DNA from: Neostapfia colusana
Taxonomy: Eukaryota > Streptophyta > Magnoliopsida > Poales > Poaceae
Assembly: GCA_030760725.1 (NCBI GenBank)
Contig: JASWHV010000002.1
Span: forward strand, 60,195,900 to 60,259,899
DNA length: 64,000 bases
Direction: 5' to 3'
A model generated the notes under the pieces. The model was not told the origin of the DNA. It saw only the letters and a program-made list of their open reading frames with translations, and did not search any database. Made by a program: the position numbers and the translations under genes. This document shows, piece by piece, positions 47,625 through 58,726 of this stretch. Numbering within the stretch: the stretch's first letter is position 1; each line of letters begins with the position of its first letter.

Positions 47625-49041
47625 ATGTGGGGTGTAGAGGGAGAAATTCCATGTTTTATCGAGCAAGCACCTTCGGACCACGTCGGGCGCACGGTGCCGA
47701 TGGGTTTTGAGAGCTCCCCAGTGGATTTGGTTGCATGTCTAGCTTCTACACCTTCCACTGGTGCTATAGAGCTCAAGAACCGATCATTTGGTGACGAAAT
47801 GAGCAGCCGCGACCTTGCTGGAGACCTAATTCTTGCTGTCACAGGTGCGCGATGGTGTCCGGCGATCTACGGCCGCCGGCGACCCCACCAACGTGTTCAG
47901 CGGCATGGAAAATGGGGGGCGGCGAGATTTGGCTCGGTAGGCGGCCAGGAAGGCCCTTCCGGCAACCCTCGCTGGGGGGCGCCGCGCTGTCCTCTGTTGA
48001 AGCAAGGTTGAAGAGAGTGCTGACATGTGGGGCCCGTGGCAGTGTTTAAACTTTTCCAGGATTTTCCTAATTCAGTTCAAACTTTGATCAGCCACAATTT
48101 TATGTAGGAGTGTCCAAAAATTCCCAAATAATTTTTTTGGATTTCTCTCAGAGAGTACTATCCTGGGGTGCAGCCCAATATTTATGAAAATCCCTGGATT
48201 TGGCTCATTAATTGATATATGGAAAATTTTGTAGGAATTATTACAAGGATTATGTTTATTGGAAAATTCCCAAATTTGGGCACGACGTTTTACCAAAAAT
48301 CATTGAACTCCAGTAAAAATTTCAGAGGCATTGGACCTCATTGGTTAGGCCAAATGTAGTGTCAATTCTTTATGTCTCTGAAAAATAGGAAAAATAACAG
48401 AGACCTTTTTCAGAGATTTTTTCCAATCCTTGTAAAATCCATATCTCCATGTAAGAAACTTCAAAAATGGTAAAACCAATTCATATGGACTCAGGACATT
48501 TTGTACTTCACAAAAAGTCTACTTTTCAGCTTAGGAAAGCTCAAGAACTAGGAGGTAAAAGCAGATTAGTGAAAATAACATAAGGAATTATTGTGATCAC
48601 CATGGCCATTTCATGAGCTCAATTTTTGCACACTGTCTAAATAACTTCCATAGAAGCTGTGGTTAAATTTTCAGCTTCACTGAACCTCTGGAACTTGAGC
48701 TACCATCTTTTAGGTTTAAGTGTTCATATATTGGACTTAATCACATGGTGATTACTAGTACCTCTTTTCACCTAGCTTTCATCATCTCTAATATTATAGA
48801 TCCAACAACAGAAACCTTGCTGTTGTTATCACTCTTATGTGTGAGTTAACGTGTACAACAGTTTTGAATCATTTTCTAAATTGCTTTTGAATACATGTGC
48901 ATAAATCATCTTAATAGCTCACATGACGTCGCCGTTCGACAAGGACTCAACTCCGCAGCGAGGATCTCCATATCGTGATGAGTTTGGAGGATTCTATGGA
49001 GGAAGACTAACTCCTAGCTTCTATCAAAACCGTTGAGCAAG
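47625..49041 (+). pseudogene. Decayed LTR mini-gene (element D)
   Basis: A first exon (47625-47844, 220 nt, phase-1 end at CACAG then GTGCGC) and a second exon (48918-49041) that ends at the conserved GC donor are visible. The joined frame reaches a TGA at 49034-49036, and exon 2 length no longer keeps phase, so a frameshift has occurred. A YEEG-coding third exon survives near 53230 beyond solo LTR E. The model is tentative. Confidence 0.35.
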
Positions 49042-50014
49042 GCAAGCCCCAGTTTGCATATAATTACCGTTTTAAATCTTGCTTTACCTCACCTCATGTT
49101 TATTAGACTTGATATTGTGCATTATGTCTAGAATGTTTGAAACCCACTTTCATGGCTATTAAATCCCTGAGTAGAAGGTTTAGTGTAGGATTTGCCTCGT
49201 AGTAGATGGCTAGGCTAATGTTGTAGCTAGCTCGGTAGAAGTCGAGTAGTAAAAAGCTACTCGCGAGAAAGTTTGAGTAATGGAGTTTACTCACGAGAGG
49301 TTGATGATAAGAGCACCCTCATGAAAAATGAGATGGGGACGGGGATGTTCCTGTAGGATGGATCGCTCAAGGTTGGTCTCGACCTGCGATGGGTGTGACA
49401 ATGATTGAGACCACATTGGGCCTGGTCCGGGATGGTAAGGCAAATGTGGAGGATGGGTTTAGCCCCGTTTGTGTCGGTTAAGGACCGTATGTATGCGGCC
49501 CTGCTGGACAAGATTGTGCTCCGGATATATAGTGGGGTATGGGATCCATGAAACCGATTTATCTCTATGGACCATGATACAGAAACTCATCCTTCACGTG
49601 GGAATGGCGTTGAGAAGGCGGAAGGTGTAAATCCTTTAGCGGGCAACTTCGACGTGTCCGCGTAGAGGACCATCCTGCTCGGCGCGAAACATTTTTCTAT
49701 GTCTGGGTGTCATGTGAAAGGTTGCTGCATACAACGTAAGAAAGAGCTCTTGAGAGAGTCTTTCGAGGTGGGTGTATGTGTCATGTATTCCAGGTTGTTA
49801 TTGATTCGAATCACCGTCGCTCGTGGAAGAGGATTGAGCATACTTGCCCACTGCGCCGTGACGTAGTAAGAAGAGGAACTAAGTCTCTTAACTTGATGTT
49901 CATGGCTTAATCATTGTATTGGAACCTTGAGTGAATTAGATATAGCGCCAACTAAAGTTCATTTCCACCTTAGGCTAACGACATCGGGATAAGTGTTTAT
50001 TGTTTGATTGTGAA

Positions 50015-50019
50015 CTTCC
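50015..50019. repeat. Target duplication, left copy (solo LTR E)
   Basis: CTTCC precedes TGTGACACC at 50020 and matches 53015-53019. Confidence 0.9.
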
Positions 50020-50150
50020 TGTGACACCCGGTCCCGTAAAACACGGAACCGAGCTAATGCATATGTGTGCCCAGGATGTTCATCACACATACACATGTAA
50101 TCCACAAACTGAATTCAGAATATAACCACGAACAAATAGGTTTTAAGTAC

Positions 50151-50156
50151 TTTATT
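50151..50156 (-). terminator. Poly(A) signal of solo LTR E
   Basis: AATAAA on the minus strand, about 135 bp after the mini-gene stop and 130 bp before the LTR end, the same relative place as in element 2. Confidence 0.6.
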
Positions 50157-50291
50157 ACATAGACTCATTGTCTCACTCATGAATCTCTATCTTATTCTTG
50201 CTGCGGAAGTCTGTAAACGACAGCGGAAACAACTAAACAGCAGCAGGCTCCATCTTCAACTCCAGAGGCATGTTGACGGTAGTCCGCACGC

Positions 50292-52006
50292 CTAGTACTC
50301 CACATGGTCCTCGAAGTACTCTTCTCCTGTTGCTGATGTTTATGTGATAATGCAATGGTGAGTACATGTCGTACTCAGCAAGTGTGGGAAAAGTATGACA
50401 TGTAGCTTACAACAAGGTACAGAATAAAAAGGCTCATTGCAGCAAGCAAATTTTATTTCCCAAACATGATAAAAACAGCAACTATTTCTAAGTGAGTTTA
50501 ATCCCATCACAACCATGTTATAAAAGCAATATTCCTTTATCATAGTTCACCATTTATCATGTCTCAACCAGCCATTAATCTTTCTCACCCCCATCTCATG
50601 CTCATAATATTCATAACCATCTCATACTCATATAACTGAAACCAAACTCAATGTCATGACTCAAAACAGTCCCAAAAACAATCCCAATGACCATACCATA
50701 ACCATACCGAATAACCATCCCAAGTTTTCCCTCTAATCATGTGAGTTGGCCAGGTGCTTGTGACTGTAAGCACGGCTATCATGATAGTTTTACACTCTGC
50801 AGAGGTGGCACCACTTTACCCACAAGTTTATGATTTCATCACCCGTCGGCCACTGCAAAACCTCCACTATACCAGTACACAACTGTCGGTGTGTGGCCAA
50901 GAGATCACAAAATAGCCTTTACAAAGGGGCTACTAGATGTATGGACTCACTAAGGTTTCACCGGCAGGCTCGAATCACCATTCTCCCACCCACGGGCCCC
51001 CTCTTGTGTCATGCAGTTCCCAGGGCGGTCCTTTCTCGGCTCCCATAACCCGCGCCATCCACGATCCATAACAAGCTAGTAACACACCTAATTAGTCAGC
51101 TAAAACGCACCCATATTTGGCCATGTGGTGGCACTGTTTTCCTGGCATGTGCTGACATGAAGCGATCCTTAGATCTACGGCAAGTAAACCACCATCTCAT
51201 TCAGAAACATCCACGAACCAAGCTTTCCTAGATCACCCCTGATTCCATGCTCATTATCATCATCAAGTTTTCATCATCATTATTCATATGAGTGCTGTAG
51301 CTAAACATGTTTTAATTCAGCTTCCCGTATCCCGTGGATTAAGCGAAGCAAAAGGGAAAAATGACCATACCCGACTCACCAACTTTCCCGCCAACAAGGG
51401 TGGTTAACAAAACTAGTAAACTCCTATAAAAGGGTGTCCCATCAAGTTCACTCAAGCATACACGTTTTCGCAAACAAAACAGTTTCAAAACATGGGATCA
51501 ATATGGTCAAGGGGCACTTGCCTTGCTCCCGTGGCTTTTGTTGCTCAAGCGTCTCAAAGTCTTCGTGCTGTAGTTCTTTGTAGATGGCTCCCTGAGCTTG
51601 TCCTTCAACTCACGACCACGCACATACAAAATTTACAGCAATCAAACATCATGCACAACTCTACTCAAGATCCAGTGGAGTAGATGAATGCCAATCCTAT
51701 GGTGCTGATTTATTAAACTAGTTTGTACGTGTTCTTGCATGCTTTAATGGGCTTTCATGGGGTTTTATGATGAACAAGGGTGTAGGGATCTAGTGTGGAC
51801 GTGGTGATGATCTTGACTCATGATCTAGATCAATTCCACCGTCAAAAACTGATCAAAACACGATCTGTCCACACGTAAAAGTTTCGGTTCGAAGGAAGCG
51901 AAGAAAATGGATGCGTAGAAACAGCGACGACGTCGTAAGATGGGTAACGAAGACCTACCTTACTTCCCTTATGATCGTCGGCTCTTTTCCGGCGACGGTG
52001 AGGCAT
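50292..52006 (-). CDS. Predicted three-exon mini-gene inside solo LTR E
   Basis: Exon 1 is 51964-52006 (43 nt, ATG to a GTAAGG donor), exon 2 51522-51608 (87 nt, ending at a GC donor, CAAG then GCAAGTG) and exon 3 50292-50326 (35 nt, from ACAG to TAG). Both introns are phase 1 and the joined frame is open for 54 codons: MPHRRRKRADDHKG, then a Glu/Gln-rich stretch (ELQHEDFETLEQQ), then EEYFEDHVEY. Basic start, acidic middle, aromatic-acidic tail, intron phases and the GC donor all repeat the layout in elements 1/2 and G, although the sequences are well diverged. A TATA box lies about 150 bp upstream and AATAAA downstream. Function is unknown. Confidence 0.5.
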
Positions 52007-52154
52007 GACGGGGTTTGTCGGCGGGCTCACCGGCGACTGAACTCCGGCGAGGGGTGTGTCCAACTCGGCGAGTTGGGGGCTAGGACCTCCAAGTCGTCGA
52101 CTCGGGAGGGTGAAAAAGAAAAGGGGTTACGGCCAAGGAGGCGGTTTTGGGTTT

Positions 52155-52162
52155 TATTTATA
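52155..52162 (-). promoter_or_regulatory. TATA box of solo LTR E
   Basis: The minus strand reads TATAAATA, about 150 bp upstream of the mini-gene ATG. It is the expected core promoter of the LTR. Confidence 0.65.
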
Positions 52163-52339
52163 AGGGGAAAAAGAGGAGTCCTACTCTGATTGGAGCTCAA
52201 ATAAGAGTCCTATTCAATTTATTTTGGGATCTTAACAAACTTATCTCCAAATTATTTGGTGCGGCAGCAATGCGGGAGAAATTGTGTCGGTACCCTTAGT
52301 ACCGGGTACTCCCGTGCACAAGAGAAAAACCACCTAAGG

Positions 52340-52860
52340 ACCTCGCATCTCCGCAGTGGTGAGCTCCAGAGGTGCCACGTGTCCGGCGGGGGCCGGGCCT
52401 CCCCTCTCCTCAGTGGCGACCTCCGGGCCTGCCACGCGGCCATTAGAGCCGGGCCTCGCCCCCTCCGCAGGGGCGCGCGACGAGGACGCCACACGTCCAG
52501 CGGGGTCGGACCTCCCTTCTCCTTGGAGGCGAGCTCCCATGGCGACACATGTCCAGCGAGCAGGGCCTCTCCTCTCTCATAGGCGAGCTCCAGTGGTGAC
52601 ACGTTTCCAGTGGGCCGGGGCCTCTCCTCTCCTCAGAGGCGAGCTCCGGTGGTGACACGTGTCCAGCAGGGCCGGACCTCATTCCTTCCGCAGGGGTGAG
52701 CTCCGAGGGCAACACCTGTCCCCCGGGGCTGGGCCTCCCCTCTCCTCCGAGGCGAGCTCCGAGGATGACACGTGCCCCGCGGTGCCGGACCTCATTCCCC
52801 TCCGCGTAGGTGAGCTCCGCGGGCGCCACGTGTCCCACGGTGCCGGGGAAAGTGTCGACG
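52340..52860 (-). repeat. Minisatellite of 56-57 bp units in U3 of solo LTR E
   Basis: About nine diverged units, with the GAGCTCC core recurring near 52361, 52417, 52475, 52531, 52584, 52641, 52698, 52755 and 52812. Most units carry a CACGTG-like hexamer (four with CACGTG or CACGTGTCC), a G-box or ABRE-type plant transcription-factor site. It lies 180-700 bp upstream of the TATA box. The open frames across it are by-products of GC-rich repetition. Confidence 0.85.
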
Positions 52861-53014
52861 GCGCACTTCAGCAAATTAGAATTGGCCCATTTCAGCCTGT
52901 CTTTTTTTCATTCCCCACCATTTTTTATGATTCTTTCTCCATTTCTACTTCTTTTCAAAATGTTTCTCTATGAAAAATGTATGCATGCAAGGAAATGAAT
53001 TTGAGAGTGTTACA

Positions 53015-53451
53015 CTTCCGGTTTTTTGAGGCGTGAGGACCACTAAAATTAAGGCTATAAGAATCTGAATATAAGGATCAAGTTTAGTCAAGCTTCATTT
53101 TTCAAACTCATGTTCTTACTGTCTTACTACCCCTGCATGTAGAGTTACATGTTTAGTATTGACGGGTAAGACTTCTTGAGCCTTAGTGCTCACGGTTGCT
53201 TCCGAGTTGTTTTTGCAGGTAGCAGGATGACTGCTATGAAGAGGGTTGTTCGGTGAGACGACGAACCTCACGGTTAGTTCAACTCATTGGAAACCTAGCC
53301 GCTGCCTTTCTTTGGTGAAGCTAATAGGAAGCGTTCATGGGCTGAACGACTTGTCTTCAGCGTAGTTTGGGTCGAGAGTGAGTAGTTGTCCAATGTTTAA
53401 AATTCCGCTGCGTGTGTACATTATGTTGTAAAAGATCTTATCTTGAGTAAT
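53015..53451 (+). repeat. 3' LTR of element D, second part
   Basis: Begins with the second CTTCC copy (53015-53019) and continues the LTR through an acceptor TTTTTGCAG near 53218 and a YEEG-coding stretch. The U5 end, compared with element 2, appears lost. The junction to copia C lies at about 53445-53465. Confidence 0.65.
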
Positions 53452-53543
53452 AATAGTTATGACACAAGTCTCCCACTACACACTATGACCACTGATGTAA
53501 GTATCTAATACCCATAGATCCTTGTGTGCGCCTCATGCTTTGA

Positions 53544-55781
53544 TTATGGAAGAGGCTTTGTCAACGGATCTGCAACATTCAAATCCGTGTGCACATTGCA
53601 TATCTTCACGTCACCTCGGTTGATGATCTCTCGAATGAGGTGATAGCGTCCTAGTATGTGTTTGGATCTTTTGTGTGATCTAGGCTCCTTTGCCTGTGCG
53701 ATGGCTCCACTATTGTCACAATAGAGATCCACAGGACCGGATGCACTAGGAACAACACCCAACTCAGAAACAAATTTTCTGACCCAAACAGCTTCCTTTG
53801 CAGCTTCAGAAGATGCAATGTACTCCACCTCCGTCGTTGAATCTTCTACTGTATCTTGCTTGGAACTTTTCCAGCTCACTGCCCCTCCATTGAGGCAGCA
53901 TACAAAACCGGATTGCGATCTAGAATCATCCTTATCAGTTTGGAAGATAGCATCGGTGTAACCTTTTACAACGAGCTCTTCTTCACCCCCAAATAGTAAG
54001 AAATCATCCTTAGTTTCTTCTCAAGTACTTGAGGATGTTTTCGACAATGGTACAATGAGTAGCATGACATACATGATGGATCCAATAGCCGAAGCATAAG
54101 GAATCGCTCTCATCCTTTTTTGCTCATCAATTGTCGAAGGACACTGACTCTTGCATAGAGTAATGTCATGTGACATTGGCAAGAAACCTTTCTTGGAATC
54201 TTGCATATTGAACCGATTCAATATCTTCTCAATATATATATCTTGGCTTAATCCAATTAGCCTTTTAGATCTATCTCTATAGATATTTATGCCCAAAATG
54301 TACGTTGCATCTCATAAATCATTCATTGAGAAACTTTTTCTTAATGAGGATTGAACATCATCAAGCATTCGAATGCCATTTCCGGTCAATAATATGTCAT
54401 CTACATATAGGACCGGAATTAATGCGCTTCCACTAAATTTCTTGTAAATATAAGTTTCTTCTACGTTCTTGATGAAACCACACCCTTTGACAACTTCATC
54501 AAAACGTAGATTCCAACTCCGAGAAGCTTGCTTCAATCCATAGATGGACTTTTGAAGTTTGCATATTTTACCTGAATTTTTAGGATCAACAGAGCCCTCA
54601 GGTTATGTCATGTACACATGCTCAGTCAGACTTACAATAAAAAAGGTTGTTTTGACATCCATTTGCCATATTTCATAATCAAAATATGCGGAAATTGCTA
54701 GGAGAATCCAAACTATTTCAGCATTGTGACGACTAAGAAAGATTCATCATAATCAACACCTTGAATTTGTTTGAAACCTTTTGCCACCAATCGCGCTTTA
54801 TAGATGTGAACATTTCCATTCATGTCAGTCTTTTTCTTGAAAATTCATTTACAATCGATAGGTCTCACACATTCGATTGGATCAACCAGGTTCCAAACTT
54901 GATTTTCATGCATGGATTCAATTTCAGATTCAATGACTCCAAGCCATTTCTCAGAGTCGAGTCCCTTTATTGCTTCGTTATAGGTCATAGGCTCATTATT
55001 GTCCAACAATACCATGTCATGCTGCTCCTTGGTTAGAAGCGTTAACTTTTCAGTCGCACGACGTGCCCTTGTAAACCTTCCTGGGCTGGTGTCTCATCAA
55101 CTGGTTGCACAACATCTTGTACATCCTGTATAGGATCAGAGGGTGCTGAAACATTTTCAGGTATTTCTTGAATTTCTTCAAGATGCACCTTGCTCCCACT
55201 AACTCTTTTTGTGAGAAATTCTTTCTCCAAGAACACACCATTGCGAGCGGTAAATACTTCACCCTTCTATTTTATTATAAAAATAATATCCTTTGGTTTC
55301 CCTAGGATATCCCACAAAGAAGCATTTATCTGATTTAGGAGTGAGTTTGTCTGACGTCAAACGTTTGACATAAGCATCACACCCCCAAACTTTGAGGAAA
55401 GACAATCCAAGATGTTTCTCGGTCCACATCTCATATGGTGTCTTCTGAATAGACTTAGTTGGGACTCTTTTTAGTTTGAATGCAGCAGTTTCAAGAGCAT
55501 AACCCCAAAAGGATAGTGGAAGATCTGCTTGGCTAATCATCGACCTAACCATGTCTAACAAGGTTCGGTTCCTCCGCTCGGACACCCCATTCCATTGAGG
55601 CGTTCCATGTGGAGTCAACTGTGGAACAATTCCACATTGTTCTAAATGATCATAAAATTCATGGCTCAAATACTCACCCCCACGATCAGATCGTAGAAGT
55701 TTAATTGTCTTGCCCAATTGATTTTGTACTTCATTCTAAAATTCTTTGAACTTTTTCAGACTTGTGCCTCATTAGATAGGC
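53544..55781 (-). pseudogene. Copia integrase, reverse transcriptase and RNase H pieces (element C)
   Basis: From right to left: integrase (YLMRHK, stop near 55738, then RSDRGGEYLS and WNGVSERRNRTLLDM, 55717-55259); a linker and degraded start of reverse transcriptase (55236-54540, no clean frame); the catalytic YVDDILLTGNG (about 54400); PYASAIGSIMY near 54080; RNase H (53879-53544) with TTEVEYIA and NVADPLTKPLP. A deletion joins SIMYVML to unrelated residues near 54050. No Gag or protease is present. Confidence 0.85.
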
Positions 55782-56537
55782 TGATGAACCCGAATGGTAC
55801 GGGGGAGGCCCTATCTTTCGATGAGAGATGATGGTGGTGATGAAGTTGATGGAGGACGACGTTGGCTGCCTGACTACCACAACCAGAATGGTACGGTGCC
55901 TTGAGCGATAGTTACACCGTCTCCTGATAACTACGATTTGGGGTGGAGGTCGATGTTGTGCTACCCGACAATAACATCCACAAGGGTGCTGCACCTTAGT
56001 GTTAGTTACACCGGCTCATGTTGTTGCTGTTCTTGCCGTGCAATGAATAGCCTTGAACCTGCAAGCAATCGAAGAACAAGCAAGAACAAGATAACAAGCA
56101 AACACTCACGGATCTGATAAAGATGGGGTTCTGATTCAAGTAATCGGAAGGTCTCGTCGACACTTGCGTTGAAAGGAAGTAGCAAAGGCTAAACTTTCAG
56201 AAAACAAAACTCAAGTTCTTCCTATGGCTGCTACTTGCTTATATAGAGGAGAAAGACAAACTCAGGATAGAGTCACGAGTCTTGTTCAGCATTTTCTGGG
56301 TAGCTCAAGCATCATCTGCTATTTATTATTGATCCAATCAAAAGTAGACGAAGAGACCGTTCCAGCAACTACTTATTTGCATTAAACAACCTTAGGAGTT
56401 GAGAGTTACGCCCCTTTTAAGCTGGTGCATGCTGCAGTTACGAGGACCCCTCGGGTGGAGCAGCTTTGATTGCCTTAATCCCTCTTTCACTCCTAGCTGG
56501 ATCAATTCCTAGGCACCTAAGAATAACAAAGTCATCA
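55782..56537 (-). repeat. Probable 3' LTR of element F
   Basis: 756 bp with inverted termini TGATGA and TCATCA. A TATATAAG motif (minus strand) lies near 56250 in a promoter-like context. It directly follows the protease region of F. No clear polypurine tract is seen, so the LTR call rests on the termini and the TATA box. Confidence 0.55.
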
Positions 56538-58558
56538 CAAGTCTTTAATAACAAACACATAGCAGATCACGTCATCATCTTTTAATTCAAACAAATAAGA
56601 TTTGGATGCGAGAAAACAAGCACTTTTCAATTTTATTTCATTCTTTCTCACGGGAGCGGATTTAGAACTGTCATGCTTAGGCACCAATTTGTTCACAACA
56701 TCTAGATTTTCATCTTGAGCAGAATTCTTATGTTTCACTTTGCAAGCTCTAGCAGCTTCATCCTTCAAAATAGCATCTGGAGACATAGGGTGCAAAACAA
56801 GCTTCTTATTATTATGCATGAAAGAGTATTGATTCGATGTACCATGATGTAAAGTATCCTTATCAAATTGCCAAGGTCGACCAAATACCATAGAGCAAGC
56901 TTGCATAGGAACCACATCACAATTAATGTAATCATGGTAGGACCCAATTGTAAATTCTACTCGAACTAGACGTGTTACCTTAAGCTTACCACTGTCGTTG
57001 AACCATTGGATGTAGTAGGGATGTGGATGTGGAAGTGTTTTCATCCCAAGCTTGTCTACCATTGTAGCACTTGCCAAGTTGTTGCAGGCTTCCTCCATCA
57101 ATAATAATGTGGCACGATCATTCCAAAACCACACACTTAGTTTGGAATAAATTGTTTCGCTGGTTTTGTTCAGCTTGAATCATTTGGGCACTCAAGACAC
57201 GCCTCACAACAAGACTCTCATAGTGTTCAGCTTGTTCAGCCCCAATGTGCTCTTCATCATCATTCTTCTTTCCTGTATCTTGGGCAGAAAGCATGGCATA
57301 TGTTTCATCATCTAAATCACTAGCGGATGAGTACTCATCATTTTCTCATACAATCAGCACACGCTTGCTTGGGCAGTCCCTTCATAGGTGCCCAAATCCT
57401 TTGCATTGGAGACACTGGATGTCCTCCGTTCTCCCGGTGGAAGCAACGGAAGAAGAAATGTTGGCTGCAGTATAGGTTAATCCTTTTGTTGTTCCGGTAG
57501 CACGGGAAGGTACTGAAAATCATGCTTTGGAATAGCGGCACTTGAGCAGGATTGCCATGAGGTAGTCCATTCTGCAGAAATGTTAGTTCTTGTGCGTCGT
57601 CCCAGCACTTCTCTTTCAGCCTTACAAGCAAGATGAAATAATCGAGTGACATTAGTGTACTTCTTATAAGCCAATATATCCTGAATTCCTCTAGTTAAAC
57701 CACCAATGAACCTAGTAATTGCAGCCTCTTCATTTTCTAGTAGACCACATTGCATCATGCCTATTTGTAGTTCTTGATAGTATTCCTCATCATATTTGTT
57801 GCCTTACCTAGGTTGTTGTAATTTATGCAACAGGTCAAGGGCATGATAGGAAGGAACAAAACGATGACACATGATTCGTTTCAAGGTATTCCAAGTTTGT
57901 GGTACGGTAGCTGGATTTTTAGTTTGATACTCATGCCACCAAACAGAGGCAAAGTCAGTGAATTCACTAGTGGCAGCTCTAACCTTTTTATCATCAGGAA
58001 ATTCATGGCATGCAAATTTTTGATCTACCGACAACTCCCAAGAAAGATATGCTTCCGGATCATATATCCCATCAAAAGGCGGTATGGAAAATTTAATTCT
58101 GCATAGGGAATCGTCATTGTCACGTACCTCACGTTGTGGAGCTGGACCACCCATACCACGATGGTCGCGACGTGGCCGCCGGCGATACCTGAAAGATCCG
58201 TCATCAAGATCGGTGTCCGCTGAATACCCCGCCTCGTCATATCTTGCAGCGCTACCAACGGAGTCGTGGCCATCATCAACACGTCTGTCCCTCTCTTCGC
58301 GTCCAACCTGTTCCATTCTTTCCAATCGCTCAATGATTGCTGCAAGAGAATATTAATATCCCCAGCAGTGGTCTCTAATGTGGTAAGCTTGGTGTTGGTC
58401 CAAATCTGCGTCGACTCAAATTGACCAATGCGTTCATTGGTGACTTGAATATCCTCGTTGAGGGCATCCGTGTGCAGCTTCACTTGGCGTACGAAATGCT
58501 GAATAATGCACCTCGTACGTGGTGAATGTTGAAATGTCTCAATCACAACTGCTGACAT
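56538..58558 (-). pseudogene. Ty3/gypsy gag-protease remnant (element F)
   Basis: Starts MSAVVIETF at 58558. A retrotransposon Gag core is readable (KFSIPPFDGIYDPEAYL, SVWWHEYQ) at about 57804-58325 after a frameshift near 58330, with more Gag at 57477-57758 (a stop near 57805). A zinc knuckle CLQCKGFGHL lies near 57385-57420 with a stop inside it. The protease-like domain (NLASATMVDKLG, IGSYHDYINCDVVPM, FGRPWQFDKD) runs 57134-56535. Reverse transcriptase and integrase are absent: the LTR follows the protease. It could be a deleted copy or a non-autonomous form. Lineage is not assigned. Confidence 0.8.
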
Positions 58559-58726
58559 GGTTAGTAAAGACAAGAAATACAACAGCAAGCAGATTAATCC
58601 TAGCAGTTGCTAAGAGGTGGTAGGACACAAACACTTCCTCACTAGCAAGAAATCAAGCTCTTACAAGTTCTTACCATGTGATGCAGGAGGCGCTGGCAAT
58701 CAGCAAGAGCAACAACAAATGGTGGC
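58559..58726 (-). other. Leader remnant of element F
   Basis: Non-coding sequence between Gag start and inserted LTR G. No convincing primer-binding site is seen; the 5' LTR of F is not in the window at this point. Confidence 0.5.

Larger units (their letters stand above)
46369..50019 (+). repeat. 3' LTR of element D, first part
   Basis: 3,651 bp up to solo LTR E; it resumes at 53015. Its layout parallels the LTR of element 2: a GC-rich promoter region, CAAGGCAAGCCCC near 49041, a stretch shared with 19440-19980, then the terminal region after E. It holds a decayed mini-gene. Confidence 0.82.
50020..53014 (-). repeat. Solo LTR E, related to LTR A
   Basis: 2,995 bp with CTTCC on both sides and no internal sequence, so a solo LTR left by recombination between two LTRs. 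In its own orientation it runs TGTAACACTC to GGGTGTCACA. The terminal part matches the end of LTR A. It carries a TATA box, an intact mini-gene model, a poly(A) signal and a minisatellite in U3. Confidence 0.9.
46031..53451 (+). mobile_element. Element D: 5'-truncated Tekay-like gypsy piece (pol tail plus 3' LTR)
   Basis: It starts within pol and contains the chromodomain end, a polypurine tract and a long LTR, itself split by solo LTR E. No 5' LTR is present. GAGTAAT occurs at both edges (46022-46028 and 53445-53451), either a target duplication left after internal loss or chance microhomology. The right edge is uncertain by a few tens of bases; comparison with the LTR of element 2 suggests that U5 is missing. 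Confidence 0.65.
44715..55781 (-). mobile_element. Element C: Ty1/copia retrotransposon, interrupted and 5'-truncated
   Basis: The 3' LTR (44715-45219), polypurine tract and 3' untranslated region (to about 46030) lie left of inserted element D. RNase H, reverse transcriptase and integrase pieces continue at about 53466-55781. Protease, Gag and the 5' LTR are missing: the copia sequence stops within the integrase region (YLMRHK) at about 55782, where LTR F begins. The left flank CCGAA (44710-44714) may be a target duplication without a visible partner. Wording is closest to BARE/Angela-type elements. Confidence 0.8.

Noticed and set aside
47072..47842. Several 60-144 codon frames in LTR D upstream of the mini-gene relic
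   Set aside because: They lie in LTR sequence and overlap on both strands, with no conserved motif.
52340..52860. CRISPR-like spaced repeat
   Set aside because: Units are directly adjacent diverged copies without unique spacers, in a plant retrotransposon.
52252..52973. Overlapping frames of 60-143 codons rich in Arg, Gly, Pro and Ala
   Set aside because: They are by-products of the 56-57 bp GC-rich minisatellite and appear in several frames on both strands.
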